64,000 nucleotides of DNA from Streptomyces sp. NBC_01481 (GTDB lineage: Bacteria > Actinomycetota > Actinomycetes > Streptomycetales > Streptomycetaceae), in assembly GCF_026339995.1 (NCBI RefSeq), contig NZ_JAPEPT010000004.1, positions 248,001 through 312,000 of the forward strand. The letters are read 5' to 3'. Positions 33,501 through 41,751 of this stretch are shown piece after piece (within the stretch, counting starts at the first letter, position 1; every line of letters begins with the position of its first letter). The notes under the pieces are model-generated. The model was not told the DNA's origin and searched no databases. It saw only the letters and a program-made list of their open reading frames with translations. Made by a program: the position numbers and the translations under genes.

Positions 33501-33896
33501 GAGCACACGGTCACCCTCGATCCGGGCGTCACGCTGCTGATCGAGCTGGAGGCCATTTCCGATGCCGACGAGCGGGGCTTCCGCACGGTCCTGGCCACGC
33601 TGAACGGGCAGCTGCGGCCGGTGTCCGTACGCGACAAGTCCATCGCCACCGAGGTCAAGGCGGCGGAGAAGGCCGAGCGCGGCAACGAGCGCCATGTCGC
33701 CGCACCTTTCGCCGGGGTGGTCACGCTGCAGGTGGACGAGGGCGACGCGGTGTCCGCGGGCCAGACGGTGGCCACGATCGAGGCGATGAAGATGGAGGCC
33801 TCCATCACGGCGCAGTCCGCGGGAACGGTCGGCCGGCTCGCCATCGGCAAGATCCAGCAGGTCGAGGCGGGCGACCTGCTGATCGAGATCAACTGA
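30519..33896 (+). CDS. pyc: Pyruvate carboxylase
   Basis: 1125 aa from the ATG at 30519 (GGGGAG upstream; a TTG one codon earlier is less likely). Biotin carboxylase domain 1-450: FRKVLVANRGEIAIR, ATP-binding AVAGGGGRGMR and EMNPRIQVEHTVTE. Carboxyltransferase domain about 525-800: VTDTTFRDAHQSLLATRVR, LECWGGATYDVALRFL, LHTHDTAGGQ. Then a PYC/OADA region and a biotinyl domain with the IEAMKME motif; the biotinylated Lys is about 1091. It converts pyruvate and bicarbonate to oxaloacetate (anaplerosis). Length and domain order are normal for the single-chain enzyme. Monocistronic; a 238-bp upstream gap without genes holds the promoter. Confidence 0.97.
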   Translation: MFRKVLVANRGEIAIRAFRAAFELGISTVAVFPHEDRNSLHRAKADEAYQIGEPGHPVRAYLSVDEVIRAARKAGADAIYPGYGFLSENPDLAAACADAGITFVGPPASVLLLTGNKSRAVAAAREAGVPVLKSSQPSTDVDALLEAAEDIGFPLFVKAVAGGGGRGMRRVAEPGELREAADAAMREAQSAFGDATVFLEQAVINPRHIEVQILADAHGNVVHLYERDCSVQRRHQKVVEIAPAPNLDPDLRERICADAVAFARHIGYVNAGTVEFLVDERGNHVFIEMNPRIQVEHTVTEQVTGRDLVIGQLRIAAGRSLPELRLTQDDIVLNGTALQCRITTEDPANGFRPDVGTISAYRSPGGPGVRLDGGTVHTGAEVSAHFDSMLVKLTCHGHDFANAARRARRAIAEFRIRGVATNLPFLGAVLDHPEFRAGRITTSFIGEHPELMRASPSADRGSRMLTYLAETTVNRPHGPRPRVIEPSHKLPATSLAASPPDGSRQRLAALGPDAFAAELRGQSAVAVTDTTFRDAHQSLLATRVRTRDLLAVAPHVARTAPQLLSLECWGGATYDVALRFLAEDPWERLAALREAVPNVCTQMLLRGRNTVGYTPYPTEVTEAFVAEAAATGMDIFRIFDALNDVSQMRPAIDAVRSTGTALAEVALCYTADLSDPGEKLYTLDYYLRLAEQIVEAGAHVLAIKDMAGLLRPPAARTLVTALRERFDLPVHLHTHDTAGGQLATLMAAIDAGVDAVDAAVASMAGTTSQPPLSALVAATDHTERATGLSLQAVGDLEPYWEAMRKVYAPFESGLASPTGRIYHHEIPGGQLSNLRQQAIALGLGDRFELIEDCYAAADRMLGRLVKVTPSSKVVGDLALHLVGAGVEAADFESDPGKFDVPDSVIGFLRGELGDPPGGWPEPFRTRALKGRPAKAEAPTLSDEDLRGLRDTRRATLNRLLFPGPTKEFDAHREAYGDTSVLPTQDFFYGLEPEREHTVTLDPGVTLLIELEAISDADERGFRTVLATLNGQLRPVSVRDKSIATEVKAAEKAERGNERHVAAPFAGVVTLQVDEGDAVSAGQTVATIEAMKMEASITAQSAGTVGRLAIGKIQQVEAGDLLIEIN

Positions 33897-33926
33897 CGCT
33901 CCCGCGTCCACGACGTCGCGGTTCGG

Positions 33927-33943
33927 GGGGCCCTCTGGGCCCC
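33927..33943 (+). terminator. Hairpin after pyc
   Basis: GGGGCCC-TCT-GGGCCCC, 30 bp after the stop codon, followed by TCGTT. Confidence 0.6.
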
Positions 33944-34033
33944 TCGTTCGGCGGCTCGTACGGTCGGGCTCCTCGCTTGGGCAGGTCCGACCCCGTAAAA
34001 GGGAGGCACCCACATCTCGTCAGGGAGCCGCCC

Positions 34034-34969
34034 GTGAAAGCCCTCGTCGCCTCCGAATACACGCCGCTGGACCGGATCAGCGTCACCCAGCACCCCACGC
34101 CCACCCCGGAGGCGGGCCAGGTGCTGATCAAGGTCGAGGCAGCGGCGCTCAATCCGCTCGACCTGATGCTGATCACGGGCGCGGCGAAGGAGAGCTATCC
34201 GGCTGCCCACCCGCTGGTGGTCGGAATGGACGCCGCTGGCACCGTTGCCGAGGTGGGGGAGGGCGTGTCCGGATACGCGCCGGGTGATCCTGTGCTCGCC
34301 TTCACCGGACAGGCCGGCGCCGTCGCCGAGTACACGGTGGCGTCACCCGGACCCCTGCTCGCCCGGCGGCCCGCGGGCCTGGACAGCGCGCACGCGGCCG
34401 CCATCCCCGAATCGGGGCTCACCGCCGTCTGCCTGCTGCGCGCCGTCGCGCTCGCGGAGGGTGAGAGCGTGCTGGTCGTCGGGGCCACCGGCGGCATCGG
34501 GCTGTACGCCGTGCAGTTGGCCGCGGCACTCGGAGCCCGGGTGGTCGCCACGGCGACCGAGGAGGACGAGGAGTATCTGCGCGGCCTCGGCGCCGCCCAC
34601 ACCGTCGACTACAAGAGAGGCGACGTGGTGGACGAGACCTTGCGCCTGGTCCCCGGCGGGGTCGATGTGGTCGTCGACGTGGTCAACATGGGCGAGCGGC
34701 TCACCGACACCGCGCGTGCCGTGCGTCCGGGCGGCCGGCTGGTGTCGCCGCTCTTCGGGCCCGCCGAGCTGGGACGCGATGTCTCGCCGGTCTACATCGG
34801 CCGGTTCCAGGCGCAGCCTGGCGATCTGGAGGACCTGGCAGCCCGGGCCGCGGACGGGAGGCTGCACGTGGAGATCGGCGCACGCTACCCCTTGGACAGC
34901 GCCGTACAGGCCGTCGCCGACTTCGCCGGGAAGCACATCCGGGGCAAGGTTGTCATCACCACCGCATGA
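34034..34969 (+). CDS. NADPH:quinone reductase-like zinc-independent dehydrogenase (MDR family)
   Basis: 311 aa from a GTG at 34034 (CAGGGAG upstream). MDR features: MKALVASEYTPLDRI, AAALNPLDLMLITG, PLVVGMDAAGTVAEVGEGV, the NADPH-binding VLVVGATGGIGLYAVQLA and the ending GKHIRGKVVI. The catalytic zinc cysteines of alcohol dehydrogenases are missing, as in quinone oxidoreductases. It is followed 39 bp later by an aldo/keto reductase, and the two may be one redox operon. Confidence 0.88.
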   Translation: MKALVASEYTPLDRISVTQHPTPTPEAGQVLIKVEAAALNPLDLMLITGAAKESYPAAHPLVVGMDAAGTVAEVGEGVSGYAPGDPVLAFTGQAGAVAEYTVASPGPLLARRPAGLDSAHAAAIPESGLTAVCLLRAVALAEGESVLVVGATGGIGLYAVQLAAALGARVVATATEEDEEYLRGLGAAHTVDYKRGDVVDETLRLVPGGVDVVVDVVNMGERLTDTARAVRPGGRLVSPLFGPAELGRDVSPVYIGRFQAQPGDLEDLAARAADGRLHVEIGARYPLDSAVQAVADFAGKHIRGKVVITTA

Positions 34970-35008
34970 GCGACGGCGTGCACGAGACACACGGAAGGGG
35001 TGGCTCCC

Positions 35009-36040
35009 ATGAAGCGCAGAATCCTCGGCGGCACGGGAATCTCGGTCAGCGAGTACGCGCTGGGCGCCATGATGTTCGGCGCCTGGGGCAACGCCGACCC
35101 GCACGAGTCGGTCCGTATGATCCACCACGCGCTGGACGCCGGGATCAACGTCGTGGACACGGCCGACGTCTACAGCATGGGTGAGTCGGAGGAGATCGTC
35201 GGCAAGGCCCTCAAGGGCCGCCGGGACGATGTCGTACTCGCCACCAAAGGCAGCAGCTCGATGGGCGGCGACCCCAACCACAGCGGAAACTCACGGCGTT
35301 GGCTCACCCGCGCCGTGGAGAACAGCCTTCGCCGCCTGGGCACCGACTACATCGACCTCTACCAGGTGCACCGGCCCGACGCGGACACCGACATCGACGA
35401 GACGCTGTCCGTCCTGTCCGATCTCGTACGGGCGGGCAAGGTGCGCGTGATCGGCCACTCCACCTTCCCGGCGGAGCAGATCGTCGAGGCCCAGTGGACG
35501 GCCGAGCGTCACGGTCACATCCGGTTCCGCACCGAGCAACCGCCGTACTCCATCCTGGCCAGGGGCGTCGAGGCGGCCGTGCTGCCGACCGCCCAGCGCT
35601 ACGGTCTGGGGGTGCTGACCTGGGGCCCGCTCAGCGCGGGCTGGCTGTCCGGCAAGTACGCCAGGCCGACGGACATCAACCTCACGGAGGGGAGCGGGCG
35701 TGCAGCCCTCGAGCGGCACAAGTTCGACCCGTCGATTCCTGGCAACGCCCGCAAGCTGGAGGCCCTCGGCGAACTGACGAAGCTGGCCGACGAGGCGGGC
35801 CTGAAGCTCCCGCACCTGGCGATCGCGTTCGTACGCGCCCACCCCGCTGTCACTTCGGTGATCATCGGCCCACGGACGAGCGAGCACCTGGAGGACCTGC
35901 TGGCGGGCGTGTACGTCGAGTTGAGCACGGACATCCTGGACCGGATCGACGAGATCGTGCCTCCGGGCACGGACTTGAACAGGAACGACTTCTACTACAC
36001 GCCGCCCGCGCTCGTTGACGCGTCACGGCGACGCCGCTGA
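35009..36040 (+). CDS. Aldo/keto reductase
   Basis: 343 aa from the ATG at 35009; a GTG at 35000 is in frame but sits on the AAGGGG ribosome site. AKR signature residues: Asp and Tyr of NVVDTADVYSMGESEEIVGKAL (catalytic Asp/Tyr), Lys of VVLATKGSS, and His of DLYQVHRPD, completing the tetrad. The C-terminal NADPH motif is VTSVIIGPRTSEHLEDLLAG. Tail-type members of this subfamily reduce aldehydes or ketones; the substrate is unknown. Confidence 0.9.
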   Translation: MKRRILGGTGISVSEYALGAMMFGAWGNADPHESVRMIHHALDAGINVVDTADVYSMGESEEIVGKALKGRRDDVVLATKGSSSMGGDPNHSGNSRRWLTRAVENSLRRLGTDYIDLYQVHRPDADTDIDETLSVLSDLVRAGKVRVIGHSTFPAEQIVEAQWTAERHGHIRFRTEQPPYSILARGVEAAVLPTAQRYGLGVLTWGPLSAGWLSGKYARPTDINLTEGSGRAALERHKFDPSIPGNARKLEALGELTKLADEAGLKLPHLAIAFVRAHPAVTSVIIGPRTSEHLEDLLAGVYVELSTDILDRIDEIVPPGTDLNRNDFYYTPPALVDASRRRR

Positions 36041-36143
36041 CGCTGCGAAGCCGCCGTCCCGGCCCTGCCTTGGCGCGGCCCTGCCGTGGCGCGGCCCCGA
36101 AAATGCGTTGCCCGGTCATCGGCCCACTGCGAGGCTTCCGGTC

Positions 36144-36423
36144 ATGTCTGAGAACGGATCCAGCAGTTCGCCCGGCGTTGCCAGTCTCTTGTCGCACGGG
36201 CGGCTGACGGCGATCCCACGCAAGGCGGCGCGCCGCGAGCAGTTGCTCGTGCACGCACCTCACGCAGACGCTGTTCGAGCGGGACCGGGCCTACAGCGAG
36301 CGTGAGGTCAACGAAGCGCTGCTCACGGTGCACGAGGACTTTTCGGCGCTGCGCCGCTACCTGGTCGTGGCGAGTCTGCTGGACCGGACGAAGGACGGCA
36401 GCAGCTACCGGCGGGTCCGGTAG
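36144..36423 (+). pseudogene. DUF2087 protein, frameshifted by a 4-bp tandem duplication
   Basis: The reading frame from the ATG at 36144 gives MSENGSSSSPGVASLLSHGR followed by LTAIPRKAARREQLLVH, then shifts. It stops at 36305 after 53 codons. The next frame continues with LTQTLFERDRAYSEREVNEA and ends in LDRTKDGSSYRRVR at the TAG at 36421. At 36251-36258 the sequence is GCACGCAC; removing one GCAC gives EQLLVHLTQTLFERD, an uninterrupted 91-aa protein matching the DUF2087 pattern (GRLTAIP, Y-SEREVN, LRRYLV). The repaired length (276 nt) is a multiple of three. Either a genuine recent mutation or an assembly error. Confidence 0.8.
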
Positions 36424-36452
36424 CGGTCACGGCGCGGCAGGCCTGGTGGCGG

Positions 36453-37748
36453 TCAGCGCGCGGCAGGCCCGGTCCAGTCGGCCGCCACATGAGCGATCCG
36501 TACACGCTGCGGGTGGTCCCCGACCGCGACGGACGCGACCTTCCTGCCGGTGGCGAAGTCGATCGCGGTGACGCGGTCGGCGCCGCTCTCGGAGATGACG
36601 CAGGATCCGCCGTCGCCGCTGACGGTCGCCCAGTACGGCTTCGAGGCAGCCACCAGCGGCCCCTCCTGGAGCGATGCCCTGTCGACGATGGTCGCGTAGT
36701 CGTCCATCGTCCCCGCGATGCACAGCTTGTCGCCCGTGGCGTTCATCGACATGCCATGGTGGCGCGAGTCGTTGACCCAGGTGGTGCGGTCCTCGCTGGT
36801 CGCGGGATTCTTCGGCAGTGTCTTCGCCCGGGTGATCTTGTCGGAGGCGAGGTCGTACTCGAGGAAGCCGTTGAAGAACGAGACTTGGAAGTAGAGCTTC
36901 GACTCGTCCGGGGTGAAGGCGACGGGCCGTACCGCGTCGGACAGGTCCTTGCGGCCGAAGGCGTCGAGGCGGGCGCGCATGTCGATGACCCTGACCTCCT
37001 TGAAGGTGGTGGCATCGACGACGGTGATGCGGCGGTCGCCCTTCGTCCAGTCCCACGCGGGATCGTCGAGGGCGGTGTTGACCTCGCCGATCGACATGTT
37101 CCACAGATACCTGCCGCCGTCGGTGAAGACGTTCTCGTGCGGTTTGTCGCCGGTCTTGAACGAGCCGAGCTGCTTGCCGGTCCGGATGTCGAGTACATGC
37201 ACCGTGTTGGAGGTCGAGGCCGACACCGCGACGCGCGTGCCGTCGGGCGAGACCGTCATGTGGTCGGAGCGGTAACCGGACACGGGGAAGCGCCAGTTGA
37301 TCCGGCCCGAGGCGAGATCGATCGACACGACGTCGGCGAAGCTCGGGCGGGAGACGACCATGGCCGTGCCGTCGGGCGTGGAGTACATGTCGTCGACGAA
37401 CTGGTCGTGTCCTTCGCCGGGGCCGTTGCGGATGCCGAGGAAGTAGATGAGCTTGATCGGGTTGAGGTAGATCTCGGTGAGCCGCTGGTCCTTGTCCGGT
37501 ATGACGTTGATGCGGCCGATCTTTGCGAAGTCGCCGCGGGAGTTGATGACGTCGGCGGTGCCGTCCCAGTTGTTGCCCACGAACATCACCTCCCTGAGAC
37601 CGGCGGCGGTGTCGGTGGTCGCGGCGGGTGCGACGGGTGCGGCGAGAGCCGATGTCGAACCTGCGACGGTCATGGCGACGGCCGTGGCGAGTGCGCGCAG
37701 CGCGCGCCGGGTGATCCGCTGTGGACGCCGGCTTGCGGGCAGAGACAT
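36453..37748 (-). CDS. Secreted YVTN/beta-propeller repeat protein
   Basis: 431 aa; signal peptide MSLPASRRPQRITRRALRAL followed by a hydrophobic stretch ending ALAAP. The twin-arginine-like cluster (RRPQRITRR) does not fit the Tat consensus exactly. The mature part consists of propeller blades: YSTPDGTAMVVSRPSFADVVSIDLASGRINW, MTVSPDGTRVAVSASTSNTV, HVLDIRTGKQLGSF and CVISESGADRVTAIDFATGRKV (blades listed in order). No catalytic residues can be assigned. It is divergent from a TetR regulator at 37924 that may control it. Confidence 0.8.
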   Translation of the reverse strand: MSLPASRRPQRITRRALRALATAVAMTVAGSTSALAAPVAPAATTDTAAGLREVMFVGNNWDGTADVINSRGDFAKIGRINVIPDKDQRLTEIYLNPIKLIYFLGIRNGPGEGHDQFVDDMYSTPDGTAMVVSRPSFADVVSIDLASGRINWRFPVSGYRSDHMTVSPDGTRVAVSASTSNTVHVLDIRTGKQLGSFKTGDKPHENVFTDGGRYLWNMSIGEVNTALDDPAWDWTKGDRRITVVDATTFKEVRVIDMRARLDAFGRKDLSDAVRPVAFTPDESKLYFQVSFFNGFLEYDLASDKITRAKTLPKNPATSEDRTTWVNDSRHHGMSMNATGDKLCIAGTMDDYATIVDRASLQEGPLVAASKPYWATVSGDGGSCVISESGADRVTAIDFATGRKVASVAVGDHPQRVRIAHVAADWTGPAAR

Positions 37749-37923
37749 CGTCGTCGTTCCTTCCGTGGGGGGCGCTACCGGACGGGCTTGTGCGAAGAGC
37801 TGCGGCAGGCAGAGTCTGAATACGGGCCGCTTCAGACTGGGCTACTGGAAAGTAACGACAGGCGGTGAGGTCCACAAGACTCGCGACACGAGAAAATGAC
37901 CGGGACCGACGAGGGAGGGACGC

Positions 37924-38583
37924 GTGGCCGGCAGGCTCAGACAACCGACGGGCCGCTACGGGGGCAGGTCCGCCGAGGAACGACAGGGCGAACGGCGCCG
38001 GCGGTTCCTCGACGCCGCACTCCAGCTCTTCGGCGACAGCCCCGGCTACCGGGCCACGACCGTGGCGGCGCTGAGCGAGGCGGCAGGCCTGTCCACCCGT
38101 CAGTTCTACGAGGAGTTCCGCACCCTCGAAGACGTACTCGCCGCTCTGCACCTCCAGGTCAACGACTGGGCGGAGGAGGCCGCGCTGGCCGCGCTCGCCG
38201 AGGCCGAAGGCATGCCGATCGCGCAACGTGCCGCGGCGGCGTTCCGCGCGTACGCCGCCAACGTCACCGGCGACCCGCGTCGTATACGCATCACGTTCGT
38301 CGAGATCATCGGCGTCAGCCCGCGGCTGGAGGAACAGCGTCTGGCCCGGCGCTCGCGCTGGGTGGACCTGATCTGCGCCGAGGCGGCAGCGGCGGTCGAA
38401 CGAGGCGAGGCGGCACCGCGGGACTATCGCGTCGCCGCGGCGGCCTTCATCGGAAGCGTGAACGGCCTGCTGCACGACTGGAGGGCGGGCTGGGTGGATG
38501 CGACGCTCGATCAGGTCGTGGACGAGCTGGTGCAGTTGCTGCTGGGAATCCTGCGCCCGGTCGACCGGGAGCCGGGCACGTAG
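37924..38583 (+). CDS. TetR family transcriptional regulator
   Basis: 219 aa from a GTG with GAGGGAGGGA upstream. The N-terminal helix-turn-helix is RRRFLDAALQLFGDSPGYRA followed by TTVAALSEAAGLSTRQFYEEF, the canonical TetR form. The C-terminal ligand domain (about 80-215) is not assignable to a ligand. It is divergent from the beta-propeller gene (175-bp interval), the most likely target apart from itself. Confidence 0.9.
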   Translation: MAGRLRQPTGRYGGRSAEERQGERRRRFLDAALQLFGDSPGYRATTVAALSEAAGLSTRQFYEEFRTLEDVLAALHLQVNDWAEEAALAALAEAEGMPIAQRAAAAFRAYAANVTGDPRRIRITFVEIIGVSPRLEEQRLARRSRWVDLICAEAAAAVERGEAAPRDYRVAAAAFIGSVNGLLHDWRAGWVDATLDQVVDELVQLLLGILRPVDREPGT

Positions 38584-38629
38584 AACGCTGGTGCCCGCTC
38601 GCCGTGTTCGGCGCGCTCCGCGCGGCACC

Positions 38630-40780
38630 TCACTTCCCGGGCGGCACCGAGCTCTCGATATGCGTGAGTTGGGCCGCGAGGCTGCTCAGCCACTGCTCCA
38701 GGTCGATCAGCATCGGCAGGGGAGCGAAGGCCCGCACCCCGGGCGGCGGGTGGTACGCCACGGGGGCGGGCGGCCCTGGCTCCCGGTTCTCGTCGGCGCA
38801 GAGCGCGGCGATCCGGTCCGTCGCCCGGGCGAGCTGTTCGGCGGTCGTACGAGCCCAAGCGGCGGCGTCCGGGGGAATACCGGTCGGCGGCAGGTCGAAG
38901 CGGGGCAGCCAGTGGGCGCCGAGCAGCACATGGTTCGCCGTGATCAGCGCGGCGTGCCAGTCCATGGGATCGGCCGACGCATCGCCCGGTTCGCTCCGGA
39001 GCTGGAAGTACGCGGCCTCGGCGAGGCGGAGGCGGTGGACGACGGGGAAGGTGGGTGGTGCGGGCGCTGTTCCCGGCGGGGTGGCGAGCTGCACCCGCAC
39101 CGTCCCGGTGATCAGCGGGCCGCAGGACTGCAGCAGGTCGGACACGGTTCTTCGTACCTCGCGCCGGGCCCCGGCCGGCCAGGCGAGGAGCCCGCACAGC
39201 AGACCGATCGCGCTGCCCGTGACCACGTCCAGGATCCTTTCCTCGGCCAACTGCCAGGAGGCGGGGGCGATCTGGGCGAACGCGGCCGACACCACCAGCG
39301 TGAACAGGGCCTGGGCCCAGGCGATCCCGAAGAGCGGGCCGAGAGCGAAGGCGGCCAGCATGGCGGGCGCCAGCACCGCCGCGTACGCATCGGTGTGACG
39401 TCCGACGACGAGCAGAAGCGTGCCCGCGGCGACCGCGCCGACGAGCGTGCCGATCAGCGCGGAACGCACGGCCGTCCAGGTGGCCCCGGCGGTCGTACGG
39501 CCAAGAGTGAGCACGGCGAGCAGCACCCAGAAGCCGTGGGACAGGTCCAGCGATCCGGCGATCAGGCGGGCGGCGCCCAGCCCGAGCGCGGTCCGGATGG
39601 CGTTCTGGAACAGGACCGAACGAAGCGTCATATGGCCGGCGAGGCGGCGCCACCACAGGTACGGGGTGCGAGCGTCGGCGTACCAGAAGAGGGCGTGCGG
39701 CTGGATCGGCGCAGTGCGTCTGCCGTCCAGCCCGACGCGTACGGCGGTCTGCAGGATCCGCGCCGATTCGGCCGTGCCCAGTACCTCGGCCTGGCGGCGC
39801 AGTGCGGGGACCGGCGGCGCGGTCCCCGGTGGCCGGGCAGCCCGTGCGACGCGCAGCGCTTGGAAGCGCTGTATCGCCGTGTCCAGGGCGGGGGCCGCCG
39901 ACCGCGGGGGCGGGCGGCCGGTGCGCAGGGCCTCTGCGGTGGAGGAGCAGTGCGCTGCGACGCGGGCGAGCATGTCGGCCGACGCGGCATCCGCCTCCGC
40001 GTCGCGGCCGGCCGACGGGGTCGCGCCCAGCTGCGCCAGTTGGTCGAGGAGTCTGCGTGCCGCGGATCCGGCCTGGGCAAGGGCGCGGGCCGAGCGCCCG
40101 GCCCCGGCGGGCCGTTCGGCGGGTGGAAGACGGGAGAGCCGCAGCCGCCGGCCGGTCGCCCGCAAGCGGTCCGCAGAGTCGCCGCTCTCGCCGGCCGCTG
40201 CCGCGGCCGCCGCGCGACCGGCTGTCGCGACGGCCTCCGTCAGGCTCTCCCGGTAGGAGACGGCCGGCGCCGCGGGCAGCAGGAAGACCTCGCACGCCGC
40301 GAGCAGCAGCACGCCCAGCGTGAGGCCGGCCAGCCGCGATCCCAGGGTGTCCGGCGCGTAGGGCGGAAAGCAGGCCAGGATGTAGAAGAGCTGGAGCCCG
40401 GGTGCCGCTCCGGCCGGTCGGGGTCCCGCGACCGCCGCGAAGCCGACCACCAGCATCCCGAGAACCGCCGCCCAGGTGTCGACGGCCAGCACCGTGCCCA
40501 GAGTGACGAGCACCAGGCCGACCGGCAGTGCGCGCAGCATCACCGCCGCCCGCTGCCGCCCGGAGCCGGGGATGGGGGACAGCATCCCGAGTGCCACCGG
40601 TCCGAACAGGGCGTACAGCGCCGGCACCGGCTGATCCGCCCCGTACACGAAGGGGTAGAACCCGGCGCACGAGGCCGTGGTCACCCGGACCGCCCGGTGC
40701 ACGATCGCCGTACGGTCCGCCTTCCGCGTGACAGCGCGGTGGCGCCGCGAGTCCGCCTCGGCGGGGCGTGCCCGGCTCAC
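38630..40780 (-). CDS. FUSC family (aromatic acid/fusaric acid exporter-like) membrane protein
   Basis: 716 aa from a GTG that overlaps the stop of a small upstream gene (GTGA). Two membrane blocks are visible, about residues 30-170 and 375-520. Between and after them lie long cytoplasmic Ala/Arg-rich helical regions, the FUSC/YccS layout. The second block contains GFWVLLAVLTLGRTTAGATW and IGTLVGAVAAGTLLLVVG. The family pumps aromatic acids or modulates membrane stress. Substrate unknown. Confidence 0.82.
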   Translation of the reverse strand: MSRARPAEADSRRHRAVTRKADRTAIVHRAVRVTTASCAGFYPFVYGADQPVPALYALFGPVALGMLSPIPGSGRQRAAVMLRALPVGLVLVTLGTVLAVDTWAAVLGMLVVGFAAVAGPRPAGAAPGLQLFYILACFPPYAPDTLGSRLAGLTLGVLLLAACEVFLLPAAPAVSYRESLTEAVATAGRAAAAAAAGESGDSADRLRATGRRLRLSRLPPAERPAGAGRSARALAQAGSAARRLLDQLAQLGATPSAGRDAEADAASADMLARVAAHCSSTAEALRTGRPPPRSAAPALDTAIQRFQALRVARAARPPGTAPPVPALRRQAEVLGTAESARILQTAVRVGLDGRRTAPIQPHALFWYADARTPYLWWRRLAGHMTLRSVLFQNAIRTALGLGAARLIAGSLDLSHGFWVLLAVLTLGRTTAGATWTAVRSALIGTLVGAVAAGTLLLVVGRHTDAYAAVLAPAMLAAFALGPLFGIAWAQALFTLVVSAAFAQIAPASWQLAEERILDVVTGSAIGLLCGLLAWPAGARREVRRTVSDLLQSCGPLITGTVRVQLATPPGTAPAPPTFPVVHRLRLAEAAYFQLRSEPGDASADPMDWHAALITANHVLLGAHWLPRFDLPPTGIPPDAAAWARTTAEQLARATDRIAALCADENREPGPPAPVAYHPPPGVRAFAPLPMLIDLEQWLSSLAAQLTHIESSVPPGK

Positions 40781-40950
40781 GGCCGGATCTCACGGTTGCC
40801 GGGGCCCATGTCCGCGGGCTGGCGGGGCGCGTGCACGGACAGCGGCGGCACCTTGCCGTGGACGACGAGCCGGTGGCGACTGCGGAACAGCGCGACCGTG
40901 ACCAGGACAGAGGCCCCTGTTCGCGCGGCCGATGACGACTCTGCGCGCAT
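40777..40950 (-). CDS. Small hypothetical protein (57 aa) coupled to the FUSC gene
   Basis: ATG at 40950 with AGAGGAA 8 nt upstream; the TGA at 40777-40779 overlaps the FUSC GTG (GTGA). The product MRAESSSAARTGASVLVTVAL continues with a basic segment (FRSRHRLVVHGKVPPLSVHAP) and ends REIRP. No domain is recognised. The good ribosome site and exact stop/start overlap favour a translated leader or real small gene over chance. Confidence 0.5.
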   Translation of the reverse strand: MRAESSSAARTGASVLVTVALFRSRHRLVVHGKVPPLSVHAPRQPADMGPGNREIRP

Positions 40951-41201
40951 GGGCACGTTCCTCTCGGGCGACGCCGCCGCAGCGTCGCGGGTCGTTCGGG
41001 CATGCGCCCTTGATCCCTCGGGCCATTGTCGGCTCGGGGCCGCGGGTCCGCAGCCCGGGCCGGTGCCGGTGCCGGTGCTGTGCGGCGGATGATCGGCCGG
41101 ATCGCGGGAGAGCGCCGGCCGGGGCCACCATGGCAGTGAGTGCACGGACCGGTCCCGTGGCGCCGCGGGGCGCCGGACCCCTGCGGAACGTGGGAGGTCG
41201 T

Positions 41202-41732
41202 ATGTCTGCCGAGCGTGCTGCCCCGCTGATCTGGGACACGATCGAGCGCTACTTCGCACTGCTCCAGGCCCATGTCCCGGCGGAGCGGATGCGGGACGAA
41301 ATCCTCACCGACGACTTCCGTACGGGCTTCGTCAACGGGCTGATCTGGCAGGGCGATGAAGGGCTGCGGGACTTTCTGGAGGCCCGCGCGGAGTTCTTCG
41401 ACGAATCCCACGTCGTGGAGCAGCTGTCCCGGCCCGAGCGGCTGCCCAGCGGCCGCTGGCGCGCCCATACCCGGCTGGAGTTCTTCCTGCGGCAGCGGCT
41501 CGAAGGATCGCCGGTGAGCGAGACGTTCACCGGAAAGGCCTTCCATGTCTGGGAGTTCGCCCCGATGCCCACGCTCGTCGATCCACCCGGTGAGGAGCTA
41601 CCGGGTGACGAGCCGTCGGACGGCGGCTGGCGGGTCGCGGCGCAGCTGGTCGAAGGCTTCGCCGCCCTCGACGAGAACGCCCGACGGCTCTTCGCGCAGC
41701 CCTCCGCGGGACTGAACCTCGACGAACCCTGA
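41202..41732 (+). CDS. NTF2-like (SnoaL-type) domain protein
   Basis: 176 aa from the ATG at 41202 (GGGAGG upstream). The cone-shaped fold is suggested by IWDTIERYFALLQAHVPAER at the N-terminus, then FVNGLIWQGDEGLRDFLEARAEFFDESHVV, TRLEFFLRQR and FTGKAFHVWEF. No catalytic Asp/His pair can be assigned. It lies 19 bp before a DMT transporter gene and is probably co-transcribed. Confidence 0.7.
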   Translation: MSAERAAPLIWDTIERYFALLQAHVPAERMRDEILTDDFRTGFVNGLIWQGDEGLRDFLEARAEFFDESHVVEQLSRPERLPSGRWRAHTRLEFFLRQRLEGSPVSETFTGKAFHVWEFAPMPTLVDPPGEELPGDEPSDGGWRVAAQLVEGFAALDENARRLFAQPSAGLNLDEP

Positions 41733-41751
41733 GAGCGGGAGGCCGACCACC

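Noticed and set aside
31605..34013. 802-codon open frame on the minus strand opposite pyc
   Set aside because: GC-rich shadow of the pyruvate carboxylase gene; the protein is rich in Arg, Gly and Asp-type repeats of codon-bias origin and matches no family.
36050..36100. Direct repeat of GGCGCGGCCCTGCC type
   Set aside because: Short, imperfect and only two copies; probably chance in this composition.
38498..41092. 864-codon plus-strand frame
   Set aside because: Antisense to the FUSC gene; no family features, strongly Arg/Gly-rich.
38511..41546. 1011-codon minus-strand frame
   Set aside because: Runs across the FUSC gene in another frame and through the intergenic DNA; composition (Arg/Pro/Ala) is that of a shadow.
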